Of a DNA stretch of 6,648 nt, positions 1 through 6,022 are shown in pieces. The DNA comes from JABDIY01 sp041576015. Lineage in GTDB: Bacteria > Actinomycetota > Acidimicrobiia > Acidimicrobiales > SZUA-35. Each line of letters starts with the position of its first letter. Within the stretch, counting starts at the first letter, position 1. The position numbers were made by a program, and so were the translations under genes. The stretch is from the NCBI GenBank assembly GCA_041576015.1, contig JBFGLT010000159.1, positions 1-6,648 on the forward strand, given 5' to 3'. The notes under the pieces are model-generated. The model saw only the letters and a program-made list of their open reading frames with translations, was not told where the DNA came from and made no database searches.

Positions 1-518
1 ACCGCGAACAGGGCGAACAGCCACGCCAGCGCGGAGCGTCGATCCTGATCGCCGTAGGAGTAGAAGCCGGTGGTGGGTTCGTAGTCGATGACGACCATGT
101 CGCCGGGCGCCACCTCCGGAACCGGTACACCGCCGCCTTCGACGAATTCCGGCAGGGCCAGAAGTGCGCCGGCGTCCGGTCCCGCGGAGGGCGTCACGAC
201 GACGGTTCGGCAGTTCCACACGTTGCCTTCCGACGAGAATTCGCATTCCCCGTCGATGACCTCGGCGACGGTTGCCTCCAGTCGTTCAGCGGCAAGGCCG
301 ATCGTCGCCGCCTCCGCCTGGACGGCGGCCCGACCCGATCCGTCGGGCCACAGCGCCGCCAGCGCCGCCAGGGTGACCAGCGCGGCGACCAGAAGCAGAG
401 CCAGCAGCGCCCGCAGGACAGGGTTGCCCATCCACTCGTCCCAGTCGCCCTCCATCTGGTGCGAATGAGTGTGCAGACCCGGTTCGGTGGTGGCCACCGG
501 GACATGGTACCGGCCCAT
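1..518 (-). CDS. YibE/F family membrane protein, N-terminal part (cut by window edge)
   Basis: The reading frame starts at the ATG at 518 and stays open to the left edge, giving 172 complete codons. The protein begins with a soluble segment containing several histidines (HTHSH at residues 16-20), then a hydrophobic helix at about 33-57, an extracytoplasmic-type region of about 100 residues, and the start of a second helix at about 163. The stretch GFYSYGDQDRR just before that helix resembles the Y-S-Y-x-D-x-x-R-R segment I recall ahead of the main membrane block of actinobacterial YibE/F proteins. A C-x10-C pair (residues 92 and 103) lies in the middle region, again as I recall for the family. 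Full-length members have several more membrane helices, which would lie beyond the window. The role of YibE/F is not established; transport has been proposed. The start lies 31 bases after the MFS stop codon and has no clear ribosome binding site, so co-transcription with the transporter is likely. Family assignment is from recalled motifs. Confidence 0.72.
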   Translation of the reverse strand, partial: MGRYHVPVATTEPGLHTHSHQMEGDWDEWMGNPVLRALLALLLVAALVTLAALAALWPDGSGRAAVQAEAATIGLAAERLEATVAEVIDGECEFSSEGNVWNCRTVVVTPSAGPDAGALLALPEFVEGGGVPVPEVAPGDMVVIDYEPTTGFYSYGDQDRRSALAWLFALFA

Positions 519-549
519 GCCGACGTGGTCGGTCGATCCGGTGCGAACC

Positions 550-1800
550 TCAGCCGGTCTCGGCCCCCGGTCGAAGCAGCAACGCGCTGAGCAGTAGCAC
601 CGAGACGACGGCGGTGATCGTGGGAATCCAACTCCCCGTGGCGTCACGGAGGAACGCGCCGACCATCGGCCCGACGGCACCGGCCAGACCGAGCACCGCA
701 CCCTGCAGACCCATGAGCAACCCGAGGTCGCCGGGGTCGAAATGGAGGCGGGCGTGGATGGCCTGGAGCGGACTCGATGCGCCGAACCCGGTGCCAGCGA
801 GCAGGGCGAACACCAGCGACAGGCCGACGACCAGCGCCCGCGAATCCAGTCCGACCAAACTGGCGACCAGTAACGCGACGCCGCCGACGGCGGTGATGAT
901 GTAGGCGCCCTGGAGGAGCCGGGCGGAGCCGTGGCGCTCGACCGCTCCGGTCAATCCCATACGGCCGAAGATCTGGCAGAAGCCCCGAAGCCCGGCCAGC
1001 GTCCCGGCCAGGCCAAGGCCCAACCCCGTACCGACCATCATCGGCACCTGGTACACCCACATCGTGCCGGCCGAGGCGCCGGCCAGGAAGTACACGGCGA
1101 GCGCCCGTCGGACGTCGGGTTTGGCCATGGAGCGTTTGACGGCGTCCCACGATCGGGCCGACGGACGGATCGCTCCGCCGATCTCGTCCTCCTCGGCAAG
1201 CCTGACCCGGGCGGTGACCAGTCCGGCCTGGACCGCACCGAGCACCCCGGCCAGGATCAGGGCCCGGGCGACGGTCCGCCAGTCCCACACCGTCAACAGC
1301 CAGGCACTCAGCGGCAAATAGATGGGCGAGCAGAACGCCCCGACCAGGGTGAGCACGGCGATGGCCCGGTCCGGCCGATCGGGCCGTGATCGGGCGGCGA
1401 TGACCGTCGTCATCGTGTAGAAGCCGGTGGCGCCGCTCAGTCCGGCTCCGGATGCGAACAGCAGGCCGAAGAGCCACTGACGATCGACCGAAATGGCAGC
1501 CAGCATCAGCCCGCTGGCCACGATGGCATGGAGCCCCAGCGGAACGGCGGGTCCGAACCGGTCGAGCAGCCGTCCCGACCAGAACGCGGAGAGGCCGGTC
1601 AACAGCATGGCCACCCCGTACACCGAACCGAGGAAGCTGGTGGTCCAGCCGGTCTCGGCATTGATGGGTTCGATCAGCACGCCGAACGCATAGGCCCAGG
1701 TGCCGTAGGCGGTGATCGTGTAGAGCCCGAGCGACCACACCGGCAGCCAGCCGTGCCAAGCGGCCCTGCCTGCCGGTCTGTGCCCGACGGTGCTCGTCAT
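550..1800 (-). CDS. Major facilitator superfamily transporter, monocarboxylate/oxalate-formate porter-like
   Basis: This is a 416-residue integral membrane protein with about 12 hydrophobic segments, the usual MFS length. The first helix begins near residue 20. The stretch GVLIEPINAETGW (40-52) after helix 1 resembles the conserved loop of the monocarboxylate porter and oxalate/formate antiporter groups. GRLLDRFGP (76-84) is the MFS motif A between helices 2 and 3. A central charged cytoplasmic loop at about 197-232 separates the two six-helix halves. It should carry a small organic anion or similar solute across the inner membrane by proton coupling or exchange; the substrate cannot be read from the sequence. 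The ATG at 1800 was chosen because the sequence upstream of it in this frame overlaps the divergent dehydrogenase and lacks membrane character, and because a -10-like hexamer lies 7 bases ahead of it. The YibE/F gene follows on the same strand. Confidence 0.88.
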   Translation of the reverse strand: MTSTVGHRPAGRAAWHGWLPVWSLGLYTITAYGTWAYAFGVLIEPINAETGWTTSFLGSVYGVAMLLTGLSAFWSGRLLDRFGPAVPLGLHAIVASGLMLAAISVDRQWLFGLLFASGAGLSGATGFYTMTTVIAARSRPDRPDRAIAVLTLVGAFCSPIYLPLSAWLLTVWDWRTVARALILAGVLGAVQAGLVTARVRLAEEDEIGGAIRPSARSWDAVKRSMAKPDVRRALAVYFLAGASAGTMWVYQVPMMVGTGLGLGLAGTLAGLRGFCQIFGRMGLTGAVERHGSARLLQGAYIITAVGGVALLVASLVGLDSRALVVGLSLVFALLAGTGFGASSPLQAIHARLHFDPGDLGLLMGLQGAVLGLAGAVGPMVGAFLRDATGSWIPTITAVVSVLLLSALLLRPGAETG

Positions 1801-1807
1801 CCGGATC

Positions 1808-1813
1808 ACGGTA
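1808..1813 (-). promoter_or_regulatory. Candidate -10 hexamer for leaderless transcription of the MFS gene
   Basis: Read on the minus strand the hexamer is TACCGT, fitting the actinobacterial TANNNT pattern, and it is followed by exactly 7 bases before the ATG at 1800. A start at the A of that ATG would give a leaderless mRNA, which fits the absence of a purine-rich ribosome binding site. I see no good -35 at the matching distance. A TTGACC (1875-1880, minus strand) lies too far upstream to pair with it. Confidence 0.4.
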
Positions 1814-1893
1814 CCCGTCGAGCATGATCCATTCACCCGGACTCCGACGCTCGCAGCCGTCCGGTCGACTCGCAGGTCAATTCGGCCGTCTGC

Positions 1894-1899
1894 GATACT
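1894..1899 (+). promoter_or_regulatory. Candidate -10 hexamer for leaderless transcription of the acyl-CoA dehydrogenase gene
   Basis: The hexamer GATACT matches four of six bases of TATAAT and is followed by 7 bases before the ATG at 1907. There is no Shine-Dalgarno-like sequence between it and the start codon. The geometry mirrors that of the divergent transporter gene. No clear -35 element is visible. Confidence 0.4.
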
Positions 1900-1906
1900 G
1901 AGTCCC

Positions 1907-3139
1907 ATGATCGACCTTGACCAGAGTGCCGCCCAACGGAGTGCGGCCCAGCAGCGGGTCGACGAGGCGCTCGACGCCCTGCTCGCCGACCACGATCCCG
2001 CCATCGAGAGCTACCAGGAGTTCCGCGGTCATCAGTTCGACGCCGGGCTGGCGTGGGTCCAGTTTCCCGAAGGCCACGGCGGCCTCGGGCTGGCGCCCCA
2101 GTTACAGCGACGCGTGAACCGCCGGTTGGCGGCGGCCGGTGCGGAACCGACGTCGATGACCCAGTTCTTCATGCAGCTGGCCGGTCCGACCATCGTCACC
2201 CATGGCGACCAGGCCGTGATGACGCGGTTCCTGCGGCCGATGTTCACCGGCGAGGAGCTGTGGTGTCAGCTGTTCTCCGAGCCCGGCGCCGGTTCCGACT
2301 TCGCCGGGCTCGGCACCCGTGCGGTCCGCGACGGCGACGAGTGGGTCGTCAACGGCCAGAAGGTCTGGAACACGCTTGCTCACATCGCCGATTGGGGCAT
2401 GCTCGTCACGCGCAGCGATCCCGATGTGCCCAAGCACAAGGGCATGACCTATTTCGCGCTCGACATGAACGCGCCGGGCGTCGAGGTGCGGCCGCTTCGC
2501 CAGATCACGGGAGAGGCCGAGTTCAACGAGGTCTACCTGACCGATGTGCGGGTTCCCGACGCCCACCGGATCGGGGCCGAGGGTGAGGGGTGGCGAGCTG
2601 CCCTCACCACACTCATGAACGAGCGAACCGCCATCGGCGGCGGGGGAGGGGGCGGCAGGGCGCCGCAGCGGGGCAGTGGTCCGATCTCGGTGTTGGTCGA
2701 CCTCTACGGCAAGTCCGGCGAGGAACACGGTGCGGCCGAGCGTGATCGGGTCATGCAATTGTGGATCCGGGCCGAGGTCCTCCGCCTCACCAACATGCGG
2801 GCGTCGCAGCTGGCGCGGGCCGGCAATCCCGGTCCCGAGGGCTCGGTCGGCAAGACGATCGACGCCATCCTGAACCAGGACATCTTCGAGGCCTGTGTCG
2901 ACCTGCAGGGTATGGCCGGTCAGATCGGCTTCGACTACACGTTCCGTCGGCCCGGCACCATCGATGTCGACGGGACCGTTGGCGGCGTCGGCTACAACTT
3001 CCTGCGGGCGAGAGCCAACACCATCGAGGGGGGAACCACCGAGATCATGAAGAACATCCTCGGTGAGCAGGTGCTCGGCCTTCCAGGCGAACCTCGGACC
3101 GACAAGGACATTCCCTGGATCGCCGTCCCCCGCGGCTGA
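1907..3139 (+). CDS. Acyl-CoA dehydrogenase (FadE-like)
   Basis: This 410-residue FAD enzyme should introduce the alpha-beta double bond into an acyl-CoA in the cytoplasm and pass electrons to electron-transfer flavoprotein. The fold is readable in order: an N-terminal helical domain (about 1-115), the middle beta domain with the flavin-contacting LFSEPGAGSD (122-131) and VVNGQKVWNT (147-156), and the C-terminal helical domain ending in NTIEGGTTEIMKNILGEQVLG (371-391, minus its last residues). Glu374 in TIEGG sits where the catalytic base is found in many family members; members with Ala there are often non-catalytic partners. A run of seven glycines (244-250) links the middle domain to the C-terminal domain. 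The start at 1907 (MIDLDQ) is preferred over an upstream in-frame start at 1790 because the extra residues overlap the divergent promoter and gene. The acyl substrate is not evident; the length is close to the usual 380-410. Confidence 0.93.
   Translation: MIDLDQSAAQRSAAQQRVDEALDALLADHDPAIESYQEFRGHQFDAGLAWVQFPEGHGGLGLAPQLQRRVNRRLAAAGAEPTSMTQFFMQLAGPTIVTHGDQAVMTRFLRPMFTGEELWCQLFSEPGAGSDFAGLGTRAVRDGDEWVVNGQKVWNTLAHIADWGMLVTRSDPDVPKHKGMTYFALDMNAPGVEVRPLRQITGEAEFNEVYLTDVRVPDAHRIGAEGEGWRAALTTLMNERTAIGGGGGGGRAPQRGSGPISVLVDLYGKSGEEHGAAERDRVMQLWIRAEVLRLTNMRASQLARAGNPGPEGSVGKTIDAILNQDIFEACVDLQGMAGQIGFDYTFRRPGTIDVDGTVGGVGYNFLRARANTIEGGTTEIMKNILGEQVLGLPGEPRTDKDIPWIAVPRG
2642..2673 (+). other. G-tract cluster with quadruplex potential inside the dehydrogenase gene
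   Basis: Four runs of three or more G occur on the coding strand: five at 2642-2646, five at 2648-2652, three at 2658-2660 and four at 2670-2673, with loops of 1, 5 and 9 bases. The region encodes the end of the poly-glycine stretch and the residues after it. It could fold as a G-quadruplex in DNA or mRNA, but it may equally be a by-product of GGN glycine codons in a GC-rich gene. Confidence 0.3.
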
Positions 3140-3206
3140 CTCCACCGCCCAAACGGTCGTGCGGGCACAACGTTCGACGGACCGGGATCAGTCGGTACCC
3201 CACACC

Positions 3207-3228
3207 GGCGGTCTGGCTGACAACCGCC
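3207..3228. terminator. Weak hairpin in the convergent gap (possible bidirectional terminator)
   Basis: GGCGGT (3207-3212) and ACCGCC (3223-3228) can pair into a 6-base GC-rich stem with a 10-base loop. It lies 67 bases after the dehydrogenase stop and 71 bases beyond the zinc-ribbon gene's stop on the other strand. No T-run follows on either strand, so intrinsic termination is uncertain. The rest of 3140-3299 shows no gene or other clear signal. Confidence 0.22.
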
Positions 3229-3299
3229 TCCCCGTGGAACACCTCCGCCAGTCAGGTTCAGTCGGCGACGGTGCGACAGGGATCTCGCCCAGCCGATGG

Positions 3300-4868
3300 T
3301 CAGTTTCGGGTGCACGCCGCCTCGTTAGGCGTCTCGGTCGCTGCAATCTCGAAGCCACCGATATCGCCGAGGCGGTCGAGTTCGATGAGATACCTACCCG
3401 GCGACAGGTCGCACACGACGAGTCGTGCGTTGAAGTCTTCCCCACCGTCGTCGTCGCGGCCGATGAATATTCGTTCGTCGAGCGTGTACAGGCTGAGCAA
3501 TGCGTCGCCTTCATCGGTTGCGAGAGTCGTCTCGATGACGAAGTCGGTCGGTCCACCCCCGTCATCAGGGTCGACTTCGAGTTCCAGATAGACGGGGAAC
3601 GTGGTCGAGTCGGCGATCGTGGCGGTCTCCCCCACAGCGAGGGTTTCAATCGCGGGGGGACCAAGTCCGTTGGTGGTTTCCTCACCGGAGATGAATGCAA
3701 GAATTCGGTTTCCCCATCGGCTCACCCGGACCGACTTGTAGTCCTCGTCGTTGAAAGTGATGAGATCCAGGGCCTCAAGTGTTCGCAACTTCTGCTGGAA
3801 CTCGTCCGACTCGGCCAGCGTCAGGAACGTGTCGTCGGCGCCAGGAGCTTGAGCTGAATCGGCCGCCAGTTGAAGAGGCGAAAGCAGACTTCCTTCGAGC
3901 ACCCGTCTACGCACGACCTCGTCGAGAGTCAGCACGACTTGTTCCGGCTCGGTCGCGACCTCGGCCTCGGGTTCATCGGTCGGCGGAGACGGGCTGCTAT
4001 CGGGGATCGAAGGGTTCGCCGGCGTCGAGCCCGTAGCCGGCATGGTCGTCGTTGTACTCGTAGGTTGCATGGAGGGGGAAACAAAGACCTGGGCACGCTC
4101 CTCCTTCTCCTCGACGTTCTCCTCGAGTTTCACCTCGTCGGCTTGCGTTTCTTGAGTGTTGTCCGCGCTGGCGAAACCTGCGAGAACAGGCACCAACGGA
4201 ACGAGGGCAGTAATCAGTGGCTTCACGGCCGGCCAGGACCGCGCCACCAGACCAGCTGCGTCGACCGCAGCCTGGGCGGTCGGCTCGGACCGATCGGACA
4301 CCCCTTTGATCATCCGACCGTCCCTGATCATTCGACCGGTCACCGTCGCGGCTGGCGTAGCGACCAGAACGGCAAGAGCAGGCCACGATGACGTGATGGC
4401 GAAACCGCTGTTCATCCACTGCACGACCAGAATCGCAAGTGCGGCCCCGGCGCCGAGGAACAGCGATGTCTTCCGGGCGCCAATTCCGTGCCCAGCTCCC
4501 ACCAACCCCGCCACGACCGGTGCGAGCGCGAAGGACAGCAGCAGCAACGGCTCGCTGATGGCGGTGTCTTCGATCTCCCACGAGACTGCGGAGGCCGCAG
4601 CCACTGCACCAGTGGTAAGTCCGGCTACGGCGAGCGGTCGCCGGGAGGAGAATGGCACCAGGCTGTCGGGCAGCCGGGCCTCGGTCTCGGAAACCCGCTG
4701 GGCTATCGTCTCAACCTCGGCTCTGAGCTGATGGATCTCCAGATCGGCCGCTTTGCGCAAATGCTCGACGCCGCGAAGCAATGGTGCCAGAACGGCAAAG
4801 TCCCGGTTGCAGTGCATGCACACGACAGCGCCGTCGAGGATCTCGCTCTGACAATACGGACATCTCAT
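3300..4868 (-). CDS. Zinc-ribbon membrane protein with exported PPC-like domain, function unknown
   Basis: I do not recognise a named family for this 522-residue protein. It opens with a zinc ribbon, CPYC at 3-6 and CMHC at 17-20. A charged helix with coiled-coil character follows (about 33-66), then five hydrophobic segments at about 78-96, 105-127, 134-153, 161-178 and 213-234. Basic residues (R76-R77, R132-K133, and the loop 179-210) fall on one side and the acidic loop EIEDT on the other, which puts the zinc ribbon in the cytoplasm and the C-terminus outside. The exported part has an acidic, then Ser/Thr/Pro-rich linker (about 237-310), a helical segment (314-395) ending in a winged-helix-like pattern, and a beta-rich domain (about 403-512) with GRDDDGGEDF and LSPGRYLIEL, resembling bacterial PPC domains. 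Only two further cysteines exist (486 and 519), possibly a disulfide. The ATG at 4868 has GAGGT 10 bases upstream. GC content is lower than in neighbouring genes. A sensing or envelope role is only a guess. Confidence 0.85.
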   Translation of the reverse strand: MRCPYCQSEILDGAVVCMHCNRDFAVLAPLLRGVEHLRKAADLEIHQLRAEVETIAQRVSETEARLPDSLVPFSSRRPLAVAGLTTGAVAAASAVSWEIEDTAISEPLLLLSFALAPVVAGLVGAGHGIGARKTSLFLGAGAALAILVVQWMNSGFAITSSWPALAVLVATPAATVTGRMIRDGRMIKGVSDRSEPTAQAAVDAAGLVARSWPAVKPLITALVPLVPVLAGFASADNTQETQADEVKLEENVEEKEERAQVFVSPSMQPTSTTTTMPATGSTPANPSIPDSSPSPPTDEPEAEVATEPEQVVLTLDEVVRRRVLEGSLLSPLQLAADSAQAPGADDTFLTLAESDEFQQKLRTLEALDLITFNDEDYKSVRVSRWGNRILAFISGEETTNGLGPPAIETLAVGETATIADSTTFPVYLELEVDPDDGGGPTDFVIETTLATDEGDALLSLYTLDERIFIGRDDDGGEDFNARLVVCDLSPGRYLIELDRLGDIGGFEIAATETPNEAACTRN

Positions 4869-5125
4869 GACTACCCGGACCTCGTCATTGTCGGGGTCGC
4901 TGTCGGGACTGGTGTCGAATCAACGGAGCTTGTGAGCTCGCCGGCGTGGCGGCCTAGATCCGTGACTCGACCACCAAAAGCTAGTCGCTGCCGGCGTCAC
5001 GTGCTCGCTGGAGTGATGACCAGGCTCGCTTCTACCGTGCTACGCGCGGAGCGGAGATGGCGCCTCAACCGCGAACGCAAGGAGGCAAGGAGAGCCGTGA
5101 AGGGCACACCTTCGACGGGCCGTGA
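4869..5125. other. Intergenic region upstream of the zinc-ribbon gene
   Basis: This 257-base gap lies between the 5' end of the zinc-ribbon gene and the 3' end of the CitE-like gene. It holds a plausible ribosome binding site GAGGT (4879-4883, minus strand) for the zinc-ribbon gene and a hairpin near its right end. A promoter for the zinc-ribbon gene must lie here or be read through from the lyase operon; I see only weak -10 candidates (for example TAGCTT on the minus strand near 4980). No credible small gene or tRNA was found. Confidence 0.5.
5095..5118 (-). terminator. Bulged hairpin after the lyase operon, candidate terminator
   Basis: On the plus strand CCGTGAAGG (5095-5103) pairs with CCTTC (5109-5113) and ACGG (5115-5118), giving nine base pairs with a single bulged G at 5114 and a 5-base loop. 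It begins 7 bases beyond the stop codon of the CitE-like gene, in the direction of its transcription. The following minus-strand sequence is pyrimidine-rich (CTCTCCTTGCCTCCTT) but has no long T-run, as is common for terminators in high-GC actinobacteria. Confidence 0.45.
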
Positions 5126-6010
5126 TCAGGCGGTTTGCAGGGCGGTGATGGCCTCGGCCGTGGCCAGAATCCGCAGCGCGTTGTCCCGGTGCAGGTTCTC
5201 GACCATCCGGCCGTCGACGGTGACCACTCCCTTGCCCTCGGCCTCAGCGGCGTCGAAGGCCGCGATGATTCGGTGGGCCTGTTCGACGTCATCGACCGTC
5301 GGAGCCCAGATCTCGTTGGTGGGTTCGACCTGTGACGGGTGGATCAGCGTCTTGCCGTCGAATCCCATCTCGAAGCCCTGCACGGCCTCGGCTCGGAAGC
5401 CGTCGAGGTCCTTCACGTTGTTGTACACGCCGTCGAGGACGGCGACGCCCGCCTCCCGGGCGGCCAGCACCGCCTGCGCCAGGTAGGGCGAGAGTGTCGA
5501 TCGTCCGGCTCCGGGCAGGGCTCGCAGCTCCTTCACGAGATCGTTGGTGCCCATGACCAGCACGGCCACCCTCCGGTGGGCGGCCAGCGCCCGGACTTCG
5601 AAGACGGCCCTCGGCGTCTCGACCATCGCCCAGATGGCCAGGTCGTCGGGGGCGCCGCTGTCGTCGAGCGCGGCGGACACGCGATCCAGATGGTCGACGG
5701 AATCGACCTTCGGGACAACGACGGCAGAGGCGCCGGAGGTTGCGGCGGCAGCGAGGTCGTCGGCCCCCCACGGGGTCTCGAGCCCGTTGCAGCGGATGGT
5801 GATCTCCCGCCGACCGTACTCACCCGAACCGGCGGCGGCCACCGCCTGCGTCCGGGCCGTTTCCTTGGCGTCGGGCGAGACGGCGTCCTCCAGATCGAGG
5901 ATCAGCGCGTCGGCCGGGATCGTCCTGGCCTTCTCCAACGCCCGTTCGTTGGACGACGGCATGTACAGCACCGAACGGCGAGGGCGGGGGACCGTTGGGC
6001 GGCTGCTCAT
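5126..6010 (-). CDS. CitE-like CoA ester lyase (HpcH/HpaI aldolase superfamily)
   Basis: This 294-residue protein is a TIM-barrel lyase of the citrate lyase beta-subunit-like family, which cleaves, forms or hydrolyses 3-hydroxyacyl-CoA thioesters such as malyl-CoA or citramalyl-CoA. The family signatures are in order: LYMPSSNERALEKA (15-28), LILDLEDAV (36-44), the TIRCNG arginine (R73), VVVPKVDS (97-104), MVETPRAVFE (129-138), VMGTNDL (152-158), GFDGKTLIHPSQV (216-228) and VDGRMVENLH (265-274). Glu131 and Asp157 match the positions of the magnesium ligands. No acyl-carrier or CoA-transferase subunits of true citrate lyase are nearby, so it is a stand-alone CitE-like enzyme. It follows an Mcl-type lyase by 10 bases, and GAGGT overlapping that gene's stop serves as its ribosome binding site, so the two are co-expressed. 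By analogy with the Mcl1/Mcl2 pair of Rhodobacter it could be a malyl-CoA thioesterase, but citramalyl-CoA lyase or another activity is equally possible. Confidence 0.88.
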   Translation of the reverse strand: MSSRPTVPRPRRSVLYMPSSNERALEKARTIPADALILDLEDAVSPDAKETARTQAVAAAGSGEYGRREITIRCNGLETPWGADDLAAAATSGASAVVVPKVDSVDHLDRVSAALDDSGAPDDLAIWAMVETPRAVFEVRALAAHRRVAVLVMGTNDLVKELRALPGAGRSTLSPYLAQAVLAAREAGVAVLDGVYNNVKDLDGFRAEAVQGFEMGFDGKTLIHPSQVEPTNEIWAPTVDDVEQAHRIIAAFDAAEAEGKGVVTVDGRMVENLHRDNALRILATAEAITALQTA

Positions 6011-6017
6011 CGTCGAG

Positions 6018-6022
6018 ACCTC
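6018..6022 (-). promoter_or_regulatory. Ribosome binding site of the CitE-like gene, overlapping the upstream stop codon
   Basis: On the minus strand GAGGT overlaps the TGA stop of the Mcl-type gene and ends 7 bases before the ATG at 6010. It fixes that ATG as the start, rather than the in-frame codon at 6091 inside the upstream gene, and suggests translational coupling of the two lyases. Confidence 0.7.

Noticed and set aside
88..468. Plus-strand 126-codon frame at the left edge
   Set aside because: It is the complement of the YibE/F reading frame, is Ser/Ala/Thr-rich and shows no family likeness.
644..1825. Minus-strand frame of 393 codons overlapping the MFS transporter
   Set aside because: Its translation is Arg/Gly/Pro-rich without membrane segments; the other frame gives a complete MFS protein.
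1801..2004. Longer N-terminus for the MFS transporter starting at 2004
   Set aside because: The extra 68 residues overlap the dehydrogenase start, lack homology-like features, and the start at 1800 has a well-placed -10 hexamer.
2102..3145. Long minus-strand open frame (347 codons) opposite the acyl-CoA dehydrogenase
   Set aside because: It is fully antisense to a well-supported gene, has no recognisable domain, and long antisense frames are expected in GC-rich coding DNA.
4926..4939. Small hairpin GAGCT-TGTG-AGCTC upstream of the zinc-ribbon gene
   Set aside because: Only five base pairs in GC-rich DNA with no second copy or positional meaning; likely chance.
4488..5486. Plus-strand open frame (332 codons) spanning the zinc-ribbon 5' end, the intergenic gap and the CitE-like 3' end
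   Set aside because: It overlaps two real minus-strand genes, its translation is rich in Ser, Arg and Ala without motifs, and it has no domain logic.
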